Shown here: positions 1 through 8,711 of the stretch, in pieces | Position numbering within the stretch: the first letter of the stretch is position 1 | Layout of the letters: each line of letters starts with the position of its first letter | From: Aeromicrobium piscarium | GTDB lineage: Bacteria; Actinomycetota; Actinomycetes; Propionibacteriales; Nocardioidaceae | Direction: 5' to 3' | Length of the DNA: 33,420 nucleotides | Assembly (NCBI RefSeq): GCF_007421815.1 | Contig: NZ_VLNT01000026.1 | Span: forward strand, 1-33,420 | Translations under genes and position numbers: made by a program | The notes under the pieces: model-generated | Told to the model about the DNA's origin: nothing | What the model saw: only the letters and a program-made list of their open reading frames with translations | The model's database searches: none

Positions 1-489
1 GCCCTGACGATCGACGCGTCGACGTTGATGAACGACAGCGGGTCCGGTGAGTTGGTGGGGTTCGGGACCATCGGCATCCGCCAGCTGCAGGAGATGATCT
101 GCGAAGCCGACATCACCCCCATCGCCATCGGGGGCAAGGACGGAGTCCTCGACGTCGGCAGATCCAGCCGCCTGGCGACACCCCGGCAACGGACTGCGGT
201 CCTCGCCCGACAAGGACACCAATGCGCGTCCCCTGGATGTCGGGCACCGGTGGTGCATATCCATCACATCATCTGGTGGTCCCGCGGTGGACCCACCGAC
301 CTGGCCAACCTCATCGGGCTGTGTCCCAGATGCCATCGCGCGGTTCACGCCGGAGCACTCGTGATCGACCCCACGACCCATGAGTTCCGCGACCGCCATG
401 GCCGCCTCCTCCCCGGCGCCGACCCACGCCACCGCAAGCGACGAACCCGCACACACCCACCAGCTACCGGTCTTCCACGAGCCGGCTGA
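1..489 (+). CDS. HNH endonuclease, DUF222/13E12 type, C-terminal part (5' end outside window)
   Basis: The frame is open from base 1, so the gene begins upstream and only about 162 C-terminal residues are visible. The decisive part is an HNH nuclease core at roughly nt 205-350: two Cys pairs (CASPGC near the start, CPRC near the end) that would hold a structural zinc, the HIHH stretch with the catalytic His, the conserved NLIGLC segment, and the final HRAVH. The preceding RLATPRQRTAV segment is typical of actinobacterial DUF222-HNH proteins (the 13E12 repeat family of mycobacteria), which usually occur in many copies per genome. Their role is not established. The C-terminal tail is basic and probably disordered. 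I infer a nuclease fold but not its target. The full length and the DUF222 domain cannot be checked here. Confidence 0.85.
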   Translation, partial: ALTIDASTLMNDSGSGELVGFGTIGIRQLQEMICEADITPIAIGGKDGVLDVGRSSRLATPRQRTAVLARQGHQCASPGCRAPVVHIHHIIWWSRGGPTDLANLIGLCPRCHRAVHAGALVIDPTTHEFRDRHGRLLPGADPRHRKRRTRTHPPATGLPRAG

Positions 490-558
490 ACCGTCGGCCT
501 CGCCCAGGGGGTTCGTCAGATGACGGCTTCGCCCTCCCCGAAGTCCCACATGGTGCCC

Positions 559-1050
559 CTATGGGTCGGTGACGGCGCCGCCGTGGCCGTCGAGCACCTC
601 GCGTGCGATGTCCAGATGCAGCAGTATCCACTGCAACTGTGGTGCCGACTCGTGGTCCGGGAACCGGCCGCCGACGCCAGCGGTCTCGGTGAGATCGTGC
701 TCCTCGACGATGGCCCGCGTACGACGTCCGGCGTCGAGAAGCGCCCTCTCGAGCTCGTCGTACCGGGTTTCGAGAGTCACCCATCCGCCCGAAGGCGCCA
801 TGTCGCGCCAGGGATCGTCGACGGGCTCGGCCAGGAATCCCCAGACCAGCCATCGCCGCTCCGCGTGGACCAGGTGATTGACCAGTCCCGCAGGCGTCCA
901 CCCAGAAGGCACGTTCGTGCTGACGAGTTGATCGGGTCCGAGTCCGTCGAGTTTGTCCGTGATGATGGCTCGGTAGTAATCGAGATAGTCGAGCAACAGG
1001 CCACGCAGATCATCGGTGGAGCCGGGTTCGGGGAACGGGGCGGTCGACAT
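559..1050 (-). CDS. DinB/DUF664-family protein
   Basis: A 163-residue protein of the DinB-like four-helix-bundle superfamily, which includes mycothiol-dependent enzymes in actinobacteria. The first helix reads LRGLLLDYLDYYRAII. It is followed by the VNHLVHAERRWL segment, which carries two His expected to bind a divalent metal, and a C-terminal helix with HLDIAREVLDGH, which supplies the other His. The ATG at 1050 is chosen because the family begins about 10 residues before the first helix; the frame stays open upstream to 1167 but that stretch is low-complexity and unlike the family. Many members act on thiol conjugates, and an mshB gene elsewhere in the window shows that the cell makes mycothiol, but the substrate is unknown. 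It converges with the upstream HNH gene across about 70 bp in which I see no clear hairpin. Confidence 0.8.
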   Translation of the reverse strand: MSTAPFPEPGSTDDLRGLLLDYLDYYRAIITDKLDGLGPDQLVSTNVPSGWTPAGLVNHLVHAERRWLVWGFLAEPVDDPWRDMAPSGGWVTLETRYDELERALLDAGRRTRAIVEEHDLTETAGVGGRFPDHESAPQLQWILLHLDIAREVLDGHGGAVTDP

Positions 1051-1150
1051 GCTGCCTAAGGGTGCTCGCCCGACTGATCGCTGATTCGCCCTGTGGATAC
1101 CCGGCATCCGGGCGACACAGAATGTCGGGCCTCTCTGGGACGGTGCCGAC

Positions 1151-1564
1151 ATGGACAGAGAACTCATCGAGAACGAAGCCGAGCAGATCCTGCTGGAGAG
1201 CTCGCACGCACTACTGACGCCGAAGCCAGGGGAGTGCCTGGTGTGCTACGTCGATCGGCAGTTTGCCGAGTTCGGTTGCGACAACACCCACCGCTTCGCG
1301 ATGGCGTATCGCGATCACGCCGCGCCGCGAGCCACGGCATTACTCCAGCGGCTCTCCGTGCTGGGCGCGTGCTGCTGCGATTGCGAGATGTTCATGAACG
1401 CCTTCCACCCCGCGTCGAGGCTGTGGACCGGTGGATACTGGCAGCCGGGATCGGACGGCTACGACACATGGGTCGACGCGGAGCCTCCTGCACGGATGCC
1501 GCCGTGCGCGGGTGTTCGCCGAGGATCGGTCCAGCCATGCGCCAACTGGGATGCCGCGAGATAG
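1151..1564 (+). CDS. DUF2695 domain protein, Cys-rich
   Basis: A 137-residue soluble protein. Residues about 28-85 match the DUF2695 pattern: ECLVCYVDRQ, then the GCDNTHRFAMAY segment, and then CCCDCEMFMNAF, where family members have a CDCEV motif. The Cys cluster suggests a metal site or a redox role, but the family has no known function. The C-terminal 50 residues (GYDTWVDAEPPARMPP and on) are Pro/Arg rich with no recognisable domain. It is divergent from the DinB gene, with about 100 bp between the starts. The ATG at 1151 has no strong Shine-Dalgarno sequence. Confidence 0.7.
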   Translation: MDRELIENEAEQILLESSHALLTPKPGECLVCYVDRQFAEFGCDNTHRFAMAYRDHAAPRATALLQRLSVLGACCCDCEMFMNAFHPASRLWTGGYWQPGSDGYDTWVDAEPPARMPPCAGVRRGSVQPCANWDAAR

Positions 1565-1590
1565 CTGGTCGTGGACGGCCGGGGCCCACG

Positions 1591-1596
1591 TAAGGT
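1591..1596 (+). promoter_or_regulatory. -10 hexamer TAAGGT, probably leaderless start of 1603 gene
   Basis: TAAGGT lies 6 nt before the ATG at 1603. Actinobacterial transcription usually begins 6-8 nt after the -10, so the mRNA would begin at or next to the start codon. There is no Shine-Dalgarno sequence in between. Inferred from spacing only. Confidence 0.45.
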
Positions 1597-1602
1597 GTCG
1601 CC

Positions 1603-1974
1603 ATGACGCCGATGACGATTCGTTACCACCGTGGCCTCGCGATCGCCGAACTGGTGATCGGAGCTCTGCTGGCCCTGACCTCGATCCTGACCGGCCAAGG
1701 CCTCGGCACCGCCGCGGGTGGCATCCTCGTCGCGCTCGGCGTGCTGATGCTGGTCAATCCCATGGCCAAGGTCGAGCCGAACGAGATCCAGATCCGCAAC
1801 CCGCTCGGAATGACCCTCAAGCGCTACGCCGTCGCGTCACCGACCGACCTGCGTGTCGACGGAAAGACCCTCCGCCAGGCCTCCGATGGCAAGAAGCTCA
1901 TGAGTCTCGGCTTCGGGGCGGACGGAAGCGATGTCGCCGCGCTCCGCTCGCAGGTGACGGGCCAGATCGGCTGA
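1603..1974 (+). CDS. Small membrane protein with two N-terminal TM helices
   Basis: A 123-residue protein. Two hydrophobic helices occupy about residues 11-30 and 35-51 (ELVIGALLALTSIL; GGILVALGVLMLV). A soluble C-terminal half (EIQIRNPLGMTLKRYAV onward) resembles a short bacterial PH-like beta domain, although I cannot confirm that. Family unrecognised. The start follows a TAAGGT -10 by 6 nt. It is followed after 5 nt by another small membrane protein gene on the same strand and then by an overlapping methyltransferase gene, so the three probably form one transcription unit. Confidence 0.7.
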   Translation: MTPMTIRYHRGLAIAELVIGALLALTSILTGQGLGTAAGGILVALGVLMLVNPMAKVEPNEIQIRNPLGMTLKRYAVASPTDLRVDGKTLRQASDGKKLMSLGFGADGSDVAALRSQVTGQIG

Positions 1975-1979
1975 GAGCG

Positions 1980-2342
1980 ATGGTCCTCGATGCGCGATCC
2001 GTTCTCGTCGCCGACGGCGCCGGCTGCCTCGCCGCGGCAGCCGTCACCGCGGCCAGCGATTCGGTCGCGGAGCTCGTTCTCCCGGCATCGTCATGGAGAG
2101 CGCCCGTGGCGGCCGCTCTGGGGGCCACCGGCGTGATGCTGCTGGCCTCCGCGCGTACCCGGCCGACAGCACGAGACCTGCGACGGGCGGCGCTCGTGAA
2201 CGTCGGCTGGGTCGGCACCTGCGCGTTGATGCTCAGACATCGTCCTTCGCGCTGGGGAACCGCGCTGCTGGCGACCACGGCACTCTTCGACGGCGCCGCA
2301 GCCGTTCTGCAATGGCGATCGGTTCCGGGAACGAGACCATGA
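1980..2342 (+). CDS. Hypothetical membrane protein, about 4 TM
   Basis: A 120-residue, Ala/Leu-rich protein with about four hydrophobic stretches (GCLAAAAVTAAS, VAAALGATGVMLLAS, ALVNVGWVGTCALML, TALLATTALFDGAAAVL). The ATG at 1980 is 5 nt after the previous stop. The end overlaps the next start as ATGA (2339-2342), which signals translational coupling with the methyltransferase-like gene. I do not recognise a family. The frame is also open upstream of 1980, but that part runs antisense-like through the preceding genes and is not protein-like. Confidence 0.6.
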   Translation: MVLDARSVLVADGAGCLAAAAVTAASDSVAELVLPASSWRAPVAAALGATGVMLLASARTRPTARDLRRAALVNVGWVGTCALMLRHRPSRWGTALLATTALFDGAAAVLQWRSVPGTRP

Positions 2343-2812
2343 GTTTGCCTCGAATCCCGCCTCTCCTGCTCACCGGTGCCGCGGCCGTCGCTCAAGGCGT
2401 GTGCGCCAGACGTTCGGCGCCCACGCCGCTGTCTCTCACCGGTGCCGCGGCGCTGGCCGCGGGGTCCGTATGGATGCTGGGAGGATCGGCGGCCAGGTTC
2501 CGCCGTGAAGGCACCACCGTGAACCCGGTGGAGGTCGATCGAGTGACCGCATTGGTCGAGACCGGCCCCTACCGCAGGTCGCGGAACCCCATGTACGTGG
2601 GAATGGCGGGGCTCCTGCTCGCACACGCGGTGGGACGACGATCGTGGACCGCCGGAGTCCCTCTCGCCCTGTACATAGCCGTCGTCGATCGATGCCAGAT
2701 CCCCGTCGAGGAGAAGGCGCTCCGTGCCGCGTTCGGCACCGACTACGACCACTACGCCCGACGAGTCCCGCGCTGGCTGGACCGGCGCTCGGTGCGCGGC
2801 CAGGGCCGGTGA
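2339..2812 (+). CDS. Isoprenylcysteine carboxyl methyltransferase/PEMT-like integral membrane methyltransferase
   Basis: A 157-residue integral membrane protein. The signature is at residues 82-89, RNPMYVGM, and the C-terminal EEKALRAAFGTDYDHYARRV segment (124-143). Together these form the SAM-binding end typical of the bacterial ICMT/phospholipid methyltransferase superfamily. Hydrophobic helices lie near residues 8-20, 31-49, 85-100 and 104-117. Bacterial relatives methylate small or lipid substrates, since bacteria generally lack prenylated CAAX proteins. The substrate here is unknown. It overlaps the preceding small membrane protein gene by ATGA and ends 6 nt before the convergent thiE stop. 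Confidence 0.8.
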   Translation: MSLPRIPPLLLTGAAAVAQGVCARRSAPTPLSLTGAAALAAGSVWMLGGSAARFRREGTTVNPVEVDRVTALVETGPYRRSRNPMYVGMAGLLLAHAVGRRSWTAGVPLALYIAVVDRCQIPVEEKALRAAFGTDYDHYARRVPRWLDRRSVRGQGR

Positions 2813-2818
2813 GGCACC

Positions 2819-3502
2819 TCAGCCCAGGCGCGCTCGCAGGCCGCGTGCCGCGGCAGCGGGATCAGCGGCCTGTGTGATCGCGCGGACCACGACGATCCGT
2901 TCGGCGCCGGCGGTGAGCACCGCATCGAGCCGCTCGCCCGCGGCGATGCCGCCGATCGCGAACCACGGTTTCGTCGCCATCGCGGCCGCGTAGCGGAGCA
3001 CATCGAGGCCGACCGCGGCTCGGCCGGGTTTGGTGGGGGTCTCCCACACCGGGCCGACGCAGAAATAGTCCACCTCCGGATCGGCCTCGGCCGCGTCGAT
3101 CTGTTCCACCGCATGGGTCGACCGCCCGATCACCACATCGGGGCCCAGCAGTCCACGTGCCTGAGCCGGGGTGAGATCGTGCTGCCCGATGTGGAAGATA
3201 TCGGCCCCCACGAGCGCGGCCAGGTCCGCGCGGTCGTTGACCGCGAACATCGCTTCATGACGCCGGGCCACCGCGGCCACTGTGGTGAGAGCCGCGATCT
3301 CGTCCGCGGCCTCGATCGTCTTGTCTCTCACCTGGATGATGTCGACCCCGCCGTCGAAGGCGGCGCCCGCGAACTCCGCGATATCCCCACCTGTCCGCGC
3401 ATCCGTGCACACATAGAGACGCGCATCGGCCAGCCGTCGACGTCGTTCGGCGCCCCCGAGCGAGGCGGGCGAGGCAGCGGCGAACGAAGGAGCATCGGTC
3501 AT
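2819..3502 (-). CDS. thiE: Thiamine-phosphate synthase
   Basis: 227 residues with the TIM-barrel ThiE layout. It joins HMP-diphosphate to the carboxythiazole/thiazole phosphate to give thiamine phosphate in the cytoplasm. Visible active-site blocks are QVRDK (57-61), ND (89-90, Mg/diphosphate), HIGQHD (104-109), GRSTH (126-130), the ETPTK loop (154-158), and AIGGI near the C-terminus for phosphate. The chosen ATG (3502) gives a short acidic N-terminal tail before the RLYVCTD strand. It diverges from thiO, and the two starts are only about 105 bp apart. No riboswitch lies on this strand. A TAGCCT hexamer 7 nt upstream suggests a leaderless message, so thiE may be expressed independently of the TPP switch that controls thiOSG. 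A much longer open frame upstream on this strand is an artefact antisense to thiO. Confidence 0.95.
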   Translation of the reverse strand: MTDAPSFAAASPASLGGAERRRRLADARLYVCTDARTGGDIAEFAGAAFDGGVDIIQVRDKTIEAADEIAALTTVAAVARRHEAMFAVNDRADLAALVGADIFHIGQHDLTPAQARGLLGPDVVIGRSTHAVEQIDAAEADPEVDYFCVGPVWETPTKPGRAAVGLDVLRYAAAMATKPWFAIGGIAAGERLDAVLTAGAERIVVVRAITQAADPAAAARGLRARLG

Positions 3503-3507
3503 GTCCT

Positions 3508-3516
3508 CTAGGCTAG
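3508..3516. promoter_or_regulatory. Near-palindromic CTAGGCTAG: candidate back-to-back -10 elements for thiE and thiO
   Basis: On the plus strand TAGGCT (3509-3514) is followed by the riboswitch P1 helix beginning at 3518, close to where transcription should start. On the minus strand TAGCCT (3510-3515) ends 7 nt before the thiE ATG. The same nine bases can therefore serve as -10 in both directions. Inference from spacing. Confidence 0.45.
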
Positions 3517-3517
3517 T

Positions 3518-3607
3518 GGTGTTCGCGGGAGCCCCGGAGGGGGCTGAGAGGGCCACGTGCCGACCGCCAGACCTGATGCGGATCATGCCGCCGGAGGAAG
3601 GGACACC
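3518..3607 (+). promoter_or_regulatory. TPP riboswitch (THI element) controlling thiO-thiS-thiG
   Basis: The conserved THI-box cores are present: GGGGGCTGAGAGG around 3539-3551 and ACCTGATGCGGATCATGCCG at 3571-3590. A six-pair hairpin (AGCCCC with GGGGCT) precedes CTGAGA. The closing P1 helix pairs 3518-3524 with 3601-3607, including one G-U pair, and its 3' strand ends at the base just before the thiO ATG. The GGAGGA Shine-Dalgarno (3593-3598) lies inside the conserved 3' part of the aptamer. Ligand binding should therefore hide it directly, with no separate expression platform. Known biology: TPP-bound THI boxes repress thiamine biosynthesis genes. Confidence 0.93.
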
Positions 3608-4731
3608 ATGGCGGACGTCATCGTCGCCGGGGCCGGGATCATCGGCCTCACCACCGCCTGGCGACTCGTCGAGCGCGGCTGGAACGTCACGGTCTGCGAC
3701 CCCGCTCCCGCCTCCGGTGCTACACGTGCCGCCGCCGGGATGCTCGCGCCGGCCTCGGAGGTCGTGTGGGGTCAGCCGTCGCTCTATCCGCTCATGGTCG
3801 AGTCCGCGCGCCGCTATGCCGACCTCGTCGAGCGTCTCGTGCCGGGCCGGCCCGAGGAGGTCGGCTACCTGCCGACCGAGACCCTGGTCGTGGCAGCCGA
3901 TCACGCCGACCGCGCCGCCCTCGACGAGCTCACCGCGCTCCAGGCCTCGCTCGGTCTGCGTGCGGTTCGCGTGTCCTCCCTTGCGGCCCGGCGGCTCGAA
4001 GGCGCCCTGGCGCCCGGCATCGCCGGAGGAGTCAGTCTCCCGGACGATCACCAGATCGATCCGCGCGCGATGTGCGTGGCACTGATCGAGGCGCTGGGCG
4101 ATCGTGTCATCCGCTCCGAGGTCGCCGGATTGCTCCGTGAGGACGGTGCGACGAGGGGTGTGCGGCTCGTCGACGGCACCGAGCATCGTGGCGACCAGGT
4201 GGTGCTCTGCACCGGTCTCGGTTCTCTGCCCGAGCTTCCGCTCCTGCCGCTGCGGCCGGTCTATGGCGACATCCTCCGCCTCGAGCCGTCCCGCGGCGCC
4301 CGTCCGCTGCTGACCCGCACCGTCCGCGGCCTCGTCCGCGGTCGATCGGTCTATCTCGTGCCGCGGCGCGACGGGAGTCTCGTGCTCGGCGCCACGACCC
4401 GCGAGGATGACGACCCGCGTCCGAGCGCGGAGGGCGTGCACCGCCTCCTCGACGACGCGTGGCGCCTCGTACCGGGCGTGCTCGACACCCGTCTCGTCGA
4501 GACCATGACGCGGGCACGCCCGGGCACTCCCGACGATGTTCCGCTCGTCGGCCGACTCGACCCCGGCCTGGTCGTGTCGACCGGCTACTTCCGTCATGGG
4601 ATCCTGCTCGCTCCGCTCGGCAGCGAGGTGACCGCCGATCTCGTCGATCGGCTGCCGGTGGAGCCCGGGATGCTCGCCGCGCTGGACCCGTACCGCTTCG
4701 ACCGTTCCGACCCGACCACAGGAGGAGCACC

Positions 4732-4735
<4 letters not shown>
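3608..4735 (+). CDS. thiO: Glycine oxidase ThiO
   Basis: A 375-residue FAD-dependent amine oxidase of the DAO family. It oxidises glycine to the imine (dehydroglycine) used by ThiG for thiazole formation. The Rossmann dinucleotide motif is GAGIIG at residues 8-13, followed by an acidic residue at the end of strand 2 (TVCDP). Other family marks are [11 protein letters not shown], the [10 protein letters not shown] segment near the substrate pocket, VYGDILRLE, and the C-terminal [13 protein letters not shown], which contacts the flavin. The start at 3608 is fixed by the Shine-Dalgarno and riboswitch immediately upstream. The stop overlaps thiS as ATGA. As first gene of thiO-thiS-thiG it should be repressed by thiamine diphosphate. 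Confidence 0.95.
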
Positions 4736-6074
<1,339 letters not shown>

Positions 6075-6078
<4 letters not shown>

Positions 6079-6854
6079 GTGAGACGTGCGACGTCGTCGC
6101 GCAGCCTGTCCGGCCATCGGAGCACCTCGCCGGGTGTGGACACGACCTCCACGGTCGCGCGTGGCAGCAGCTCGACCAAGATCCGGGCGGTCGAGACGGG
6201 GTGCGAGGGATCGTCTACCCATGCGAGGACCGTCGTGGGGATGTCGAGACGGGCGATGTCATCGTGGCGAGGAAGATCGCTCAGGGCGGCGCCACGCAGG
6301 ACCGCGGGGAGCAGTCGTTCAGGGACATCAGGGCTGGTGTCGGGCGCGTCGGCTGTCGCCGGAGGACGGGGCCGGTCGCGTCCGGCGGCGATGAAGCCGT
6401 CGACTCCCCGGCTCTCGACGAGGACGGCAGCCTCCCGGTATTCCTCGGCTTTCGCCGGACGCGTCTCCCACGCGGTGGGTGGCACGAGCAGTGTCAGTCC
6501 GCTGAACCGGTCCGGCGCGCGCACGGCGGCGTGCAGCAGGGTCGCGGCGCCCATCGAGGGACCGACGCCGTGTACCTGCTCGCCGGGGAACCAGTGGTCC
6601 ACCAGCCTCAGGAGGTCATCGGCCAGCGACGACCAGCGGTAGTCCTCGGCCATCTCGCGTCCCGATGAATCACCGTGGCCGCGGGCGTCGTAGCGGAGAA
6701 GCCGAGTGCCGGTCAGGCCGCGACCGAGATCGAGATCGAGTACTCGATCGCGTGAACGGCTCGAGGTGAGACCGTGGAGCTGCACGACAGGAGGGCCTCC
6801 CTCATCGCTGATCTCCACGGCGAGATCCGCTCCCGGCACAGGGAATCTCGGCAC
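6075..6854 (-). CDS. Alpha/beta hydrolase-fold protein
   Basis: 259 residues with a GTG start supported by a GAGGAG Shine-Dalgarno at 6860-6865 (5 nt spacing). The oxyanion HG motif is VVQLHGLT (23-30), the substrate-cap entry is YDARGHGDSSG (55-65), and the nucleophile elbow is GPSMG with Ser100. The acid is probably in WVDDPSHP (212-219). The position where the fold normally has the catalytic His (about 240-248, after STPGE) reads VLRWPDRL with no His; the nearest His is H218, right after the acid. So it may use an altered triad or be a degenerate or non-hydrolytic member. Substrate unknown. It diverges from the condensation-domain gene and converges on the thiamine operon. Confidence 0.8.
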
Positions 6855-6886
6855 GGCCGCTCCTCACATCACTCGGTGATCGGGGC

Positions 6887-6892
6887 TAGGGT
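6887..6892 (+). promoter_or_regulatory. -10 hexamer TAGGGT, leaderless start of condensation-domain gene
   Basis: TAGGGT ends 6 nt before the ATG at 6899, and there is no Shine-Dalgarno between. The spacing predicts that transcription starts at the A of the start codon. Confidence 0.5.
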
Positions 6893-6898
6893 ACCGCC

Positions 6899-8224
6899 AT
6901 GCGACTCACGAATGTCGCGCATCTACGGCTCCCGTTCGGACGCTTGCTGGGCTACGACGTGAGGGTCTCCGCGCCAGGACGGGAACTGCCGGTCTCCTTC
7001 GATCAGCGCCGCCATGTCGGCGCGGGGGATCGGCCGGGCTCGTGGATGGCGCTGTCGTTCCGCCCGCCGGCCCCGGTGCCCCGCGCCGTGCTCGCGGAGG
7101 CGTGGCTGGCGGTGATCGCGCGACACGGCACCTTGCGGTCGGTCTTCGTTCGCGGGGACGACGGCGTGCCGCGTTCCTTCGAGGTCGAGATCGGTGCCGG
7201 AGACTGGGTGGAGCACCCCATCGGGCCCGGGCAGGCGGTCAATGATGCGCTGCGCGAGGCTCTCGACCTGACGTGCACGCCCTACGCTCGACCGTCGCAC
7301 CGCTTGTGCGTCGTGGAGACCGCGGCCGGTCCGACGGTGACCATCGCCGCCGATCACGCGCATGTGGACATGTGGTCGATGCTGGTGATCCTGCGCGACC
7401 TCATGGTGGCCCTCGCGGCCTCTGGCGCTCCGCGGTCGTCGCCGGTTCCCGCCTTCGCCGACCACACGCGTGCGCTGCGGCACCGTGATCGTGCTCCCGA
7501 GGACATCGGCCGCCGGTGGGCCGAGATCCTCGCCGCCGGTGGCGATGTCATGCCGCGGTTCCCTCTGCCGCTCGGCGACCCGGGTCCGCAGCCGGAGCGT
7601 GTGGAGGTGCGCGACGTGCTCGGGGTGGACGACAGCGCGGCCTACTCGGCGCGTGCCCGCGAGCACGGAGTCTCCACCCTCGCCCTGATGATCTCCGCGA
7701 TGACGAAGGCGACGCGTGAGCTGGCCGGTGTGCCGCTGCGAGCGGTCTTCCCGGTGCACAGTCGCTACGACGCCGCCTGGCACGATGCGGTCGGCTGGTT
7801 CATCACCAATGCCGTCATCGAGTCCAGGGATGCGGATCCTCGCAGCGCCGCCGCGGCGGTCAAGGAGGCGGTGCGCCTCGGCTCCTGGCCGTTGGAGGAG
7901 GTGCTGCGTGCCTGGGATGGGATGCCCGAGGCGCCTGGGATGTTCGCGATCTCCTGGCTCGACCTGCGGCGGCTGCCGGTTCGGGTGGACACGCACCGTC
8001 TGGAGGCACAGTATGTGAGCGCGGCGATCCGGACCGACGGTGTGATGCTGTGGTTCGTGCTCGACGAGACCGGTCTCCACCTGCGCTGCCGCTACCCCGA
8101 CACCTCGGAGGCGAGGCGGAATGTCGGAACCTGGCTCGATACGCTCGTGGCCCGGGTTCAGGCCGATGCCCACGTGTCGGTGATCGACGAACGAGATGTC
8201 GGCCGAGAAGAGGAGCATCGATGA
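6899..8224 (+). CDS. Stand-alone condensation-domain / CoA-dependent acyltransferase superfamily protein
   Basis: A 441-residue protein with the two-lobed condensation (C) domain layout of NRPS, PapA and CAT-type acyltransferases. The active-site block at residues 152-160 is DHAHVDMWS, aligning with the canonical HHxxxDGWS. The second His (H153) and the Asp (D157) are kept, the first His is Asp and the Gly is Met. The second-lobe block VGWFITN (298-304) corresponds to the VGxFxN segment of C domains. No adenylation or carrier domain is attached or nearby, so it probably acts on a diffusible acyl-CoA or carrier-bound substrate, perhaps for an envelope lipid as in the mycobacterial Pap enzymes; that is inference. 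It overlaps the DUF4870 membrane protein gene by ATGA. Confidence 0.75.
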   Translation: MRLTNVAHLRLPFGRLLGYDVRVSAPGRELPVSFDQRRHVGAGDRPGSWMALSFRPPAPVPRAVLAEAWLAVIARHGTLRSVFVRGDDGVPRSFEVEIGAGDWVEHPIGPGQAVNDALREALDLTCTPYARPSHRLCVVETAAGPTVTIAADHAHVDMWSMLVILRDLMVALAASGAPRSSPVPAFADHTRALRHRDRAPEDIGRRWAEILAAGGDVMPRFPLPLGDPGPQPERVEVRDVLGVDDSAAYSARAREHGVSTLALMISAMTKATRELAGVPLRAVFPVHSRYDAAWHDAVGWFITNAVIESRDADPRSAAAAVKEAVRLGSWPLEEVLRAWDGMPEAPGMFAISWLDLRRLPVRVDTHRLEAQYVSAAIRTDGVMLWFVLDETGLHLRCRYPDTSEARRNVGTWLDTLVARVQADAHVSVIDERDVGREEEHR

Positions 8225-8658
8225 CGCAACCGCCCTACCCGCCGCCGTCCGGATCCCCGGAGCCGCCCTACCGGGCCGAGCCTCCCACGGGGGCGCTGCC
8301 GTGGGGGCTGGGACTGTTCGTCTTCTTCCCGATTCCCTTCGTCGGCTCGGTGATCGCCGGTATCGCGATGGTCATCTCGTCCACCTCCCAGATCAAGTAC
8401 GGTGGCCTCGCCCGCGAGAACGCCAACCGGGCCGCGAACTGGGGCCTGACCTATCTGCTCGCGACCTTCGTGCTGGTGGGCGCCCACTTCGGCATCCTGT
8501 TCGTCCAGCGCGAGATCGAGGGATTCTTCCCCTTCGGGCTCATCATCCTCACCTGGCTGGCCGTGACCGTCCTGCACATCGTGTTCACCATCATCGGACT
8601 CGTGCGCGCCAGCCGCCGCCAACCGGTGCGCATCAACGGCATCCCCTTCTTCCGCTGA
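8221..8658 (+). CDS. DUF4870 membrane protein
   Basis: 145 residues. A Pro/Tyr-rich N-terminal tail (about 1-28, PPYPPPSGSPEPPYRAEPP) is followed by four hydrophobic segments (near 30-55, 73-96, 100-124) and a short basic end. This matches DUF4870 (Tic20-like) proteins, which often have such proline-rich tails in actinobacteria. NRAANWGLTYLL is the usual conserved core. It overlaps the condensation-domain gene by ATGA, suggesting that the two are co-translated and work at the membrane. Its 3' end leads into a 17-bp perfect palindrome shared with the convergent permease gene. Confidence 0.8.
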   Translation: MTQPPYPPPSGSPEPPYRAEPPTGALPWGLGLFVFFPIPFVGSVIAGIAMVISSTSQIKYGGLARENANRAANWGLTYLLATFVLVGAHFGILFVQREIEGFFPFGLIILTWLAVTVLHIVFTIIGLVRASRRQPVRINGIPFFR

Positions 8659-8664
8659 TCCCCG

Positions 8665-8711
8665 AACCCGTTGAGTGTGGGAAAAGGAGGTGCCCCCACA
8701 CTCAACGGGTT
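8665..8711. repeat. Perfect 17-bp inverted repeat (palindrome A), probable bidirectional terminator
   Basis: Arms 8665-8681 and 8695-8711 are perfectly complementary around a 13-nt loop. It lies between two convergent genes, and the right arm contains the last codons and TGA stop (8702-8704) of the permease. There is no U tract. The arm core ACCCGTTGAGTG recurs in the palindrome at 22601-22671, so it is a repeat family rather than an isolated terminator. Confidence 0.85.

Noticed and set aside
3503..4597. Upstream extension of thiE
   Set aside because: Antisense to thiO and through the riboswitch; ThiE homology begins after 3502.
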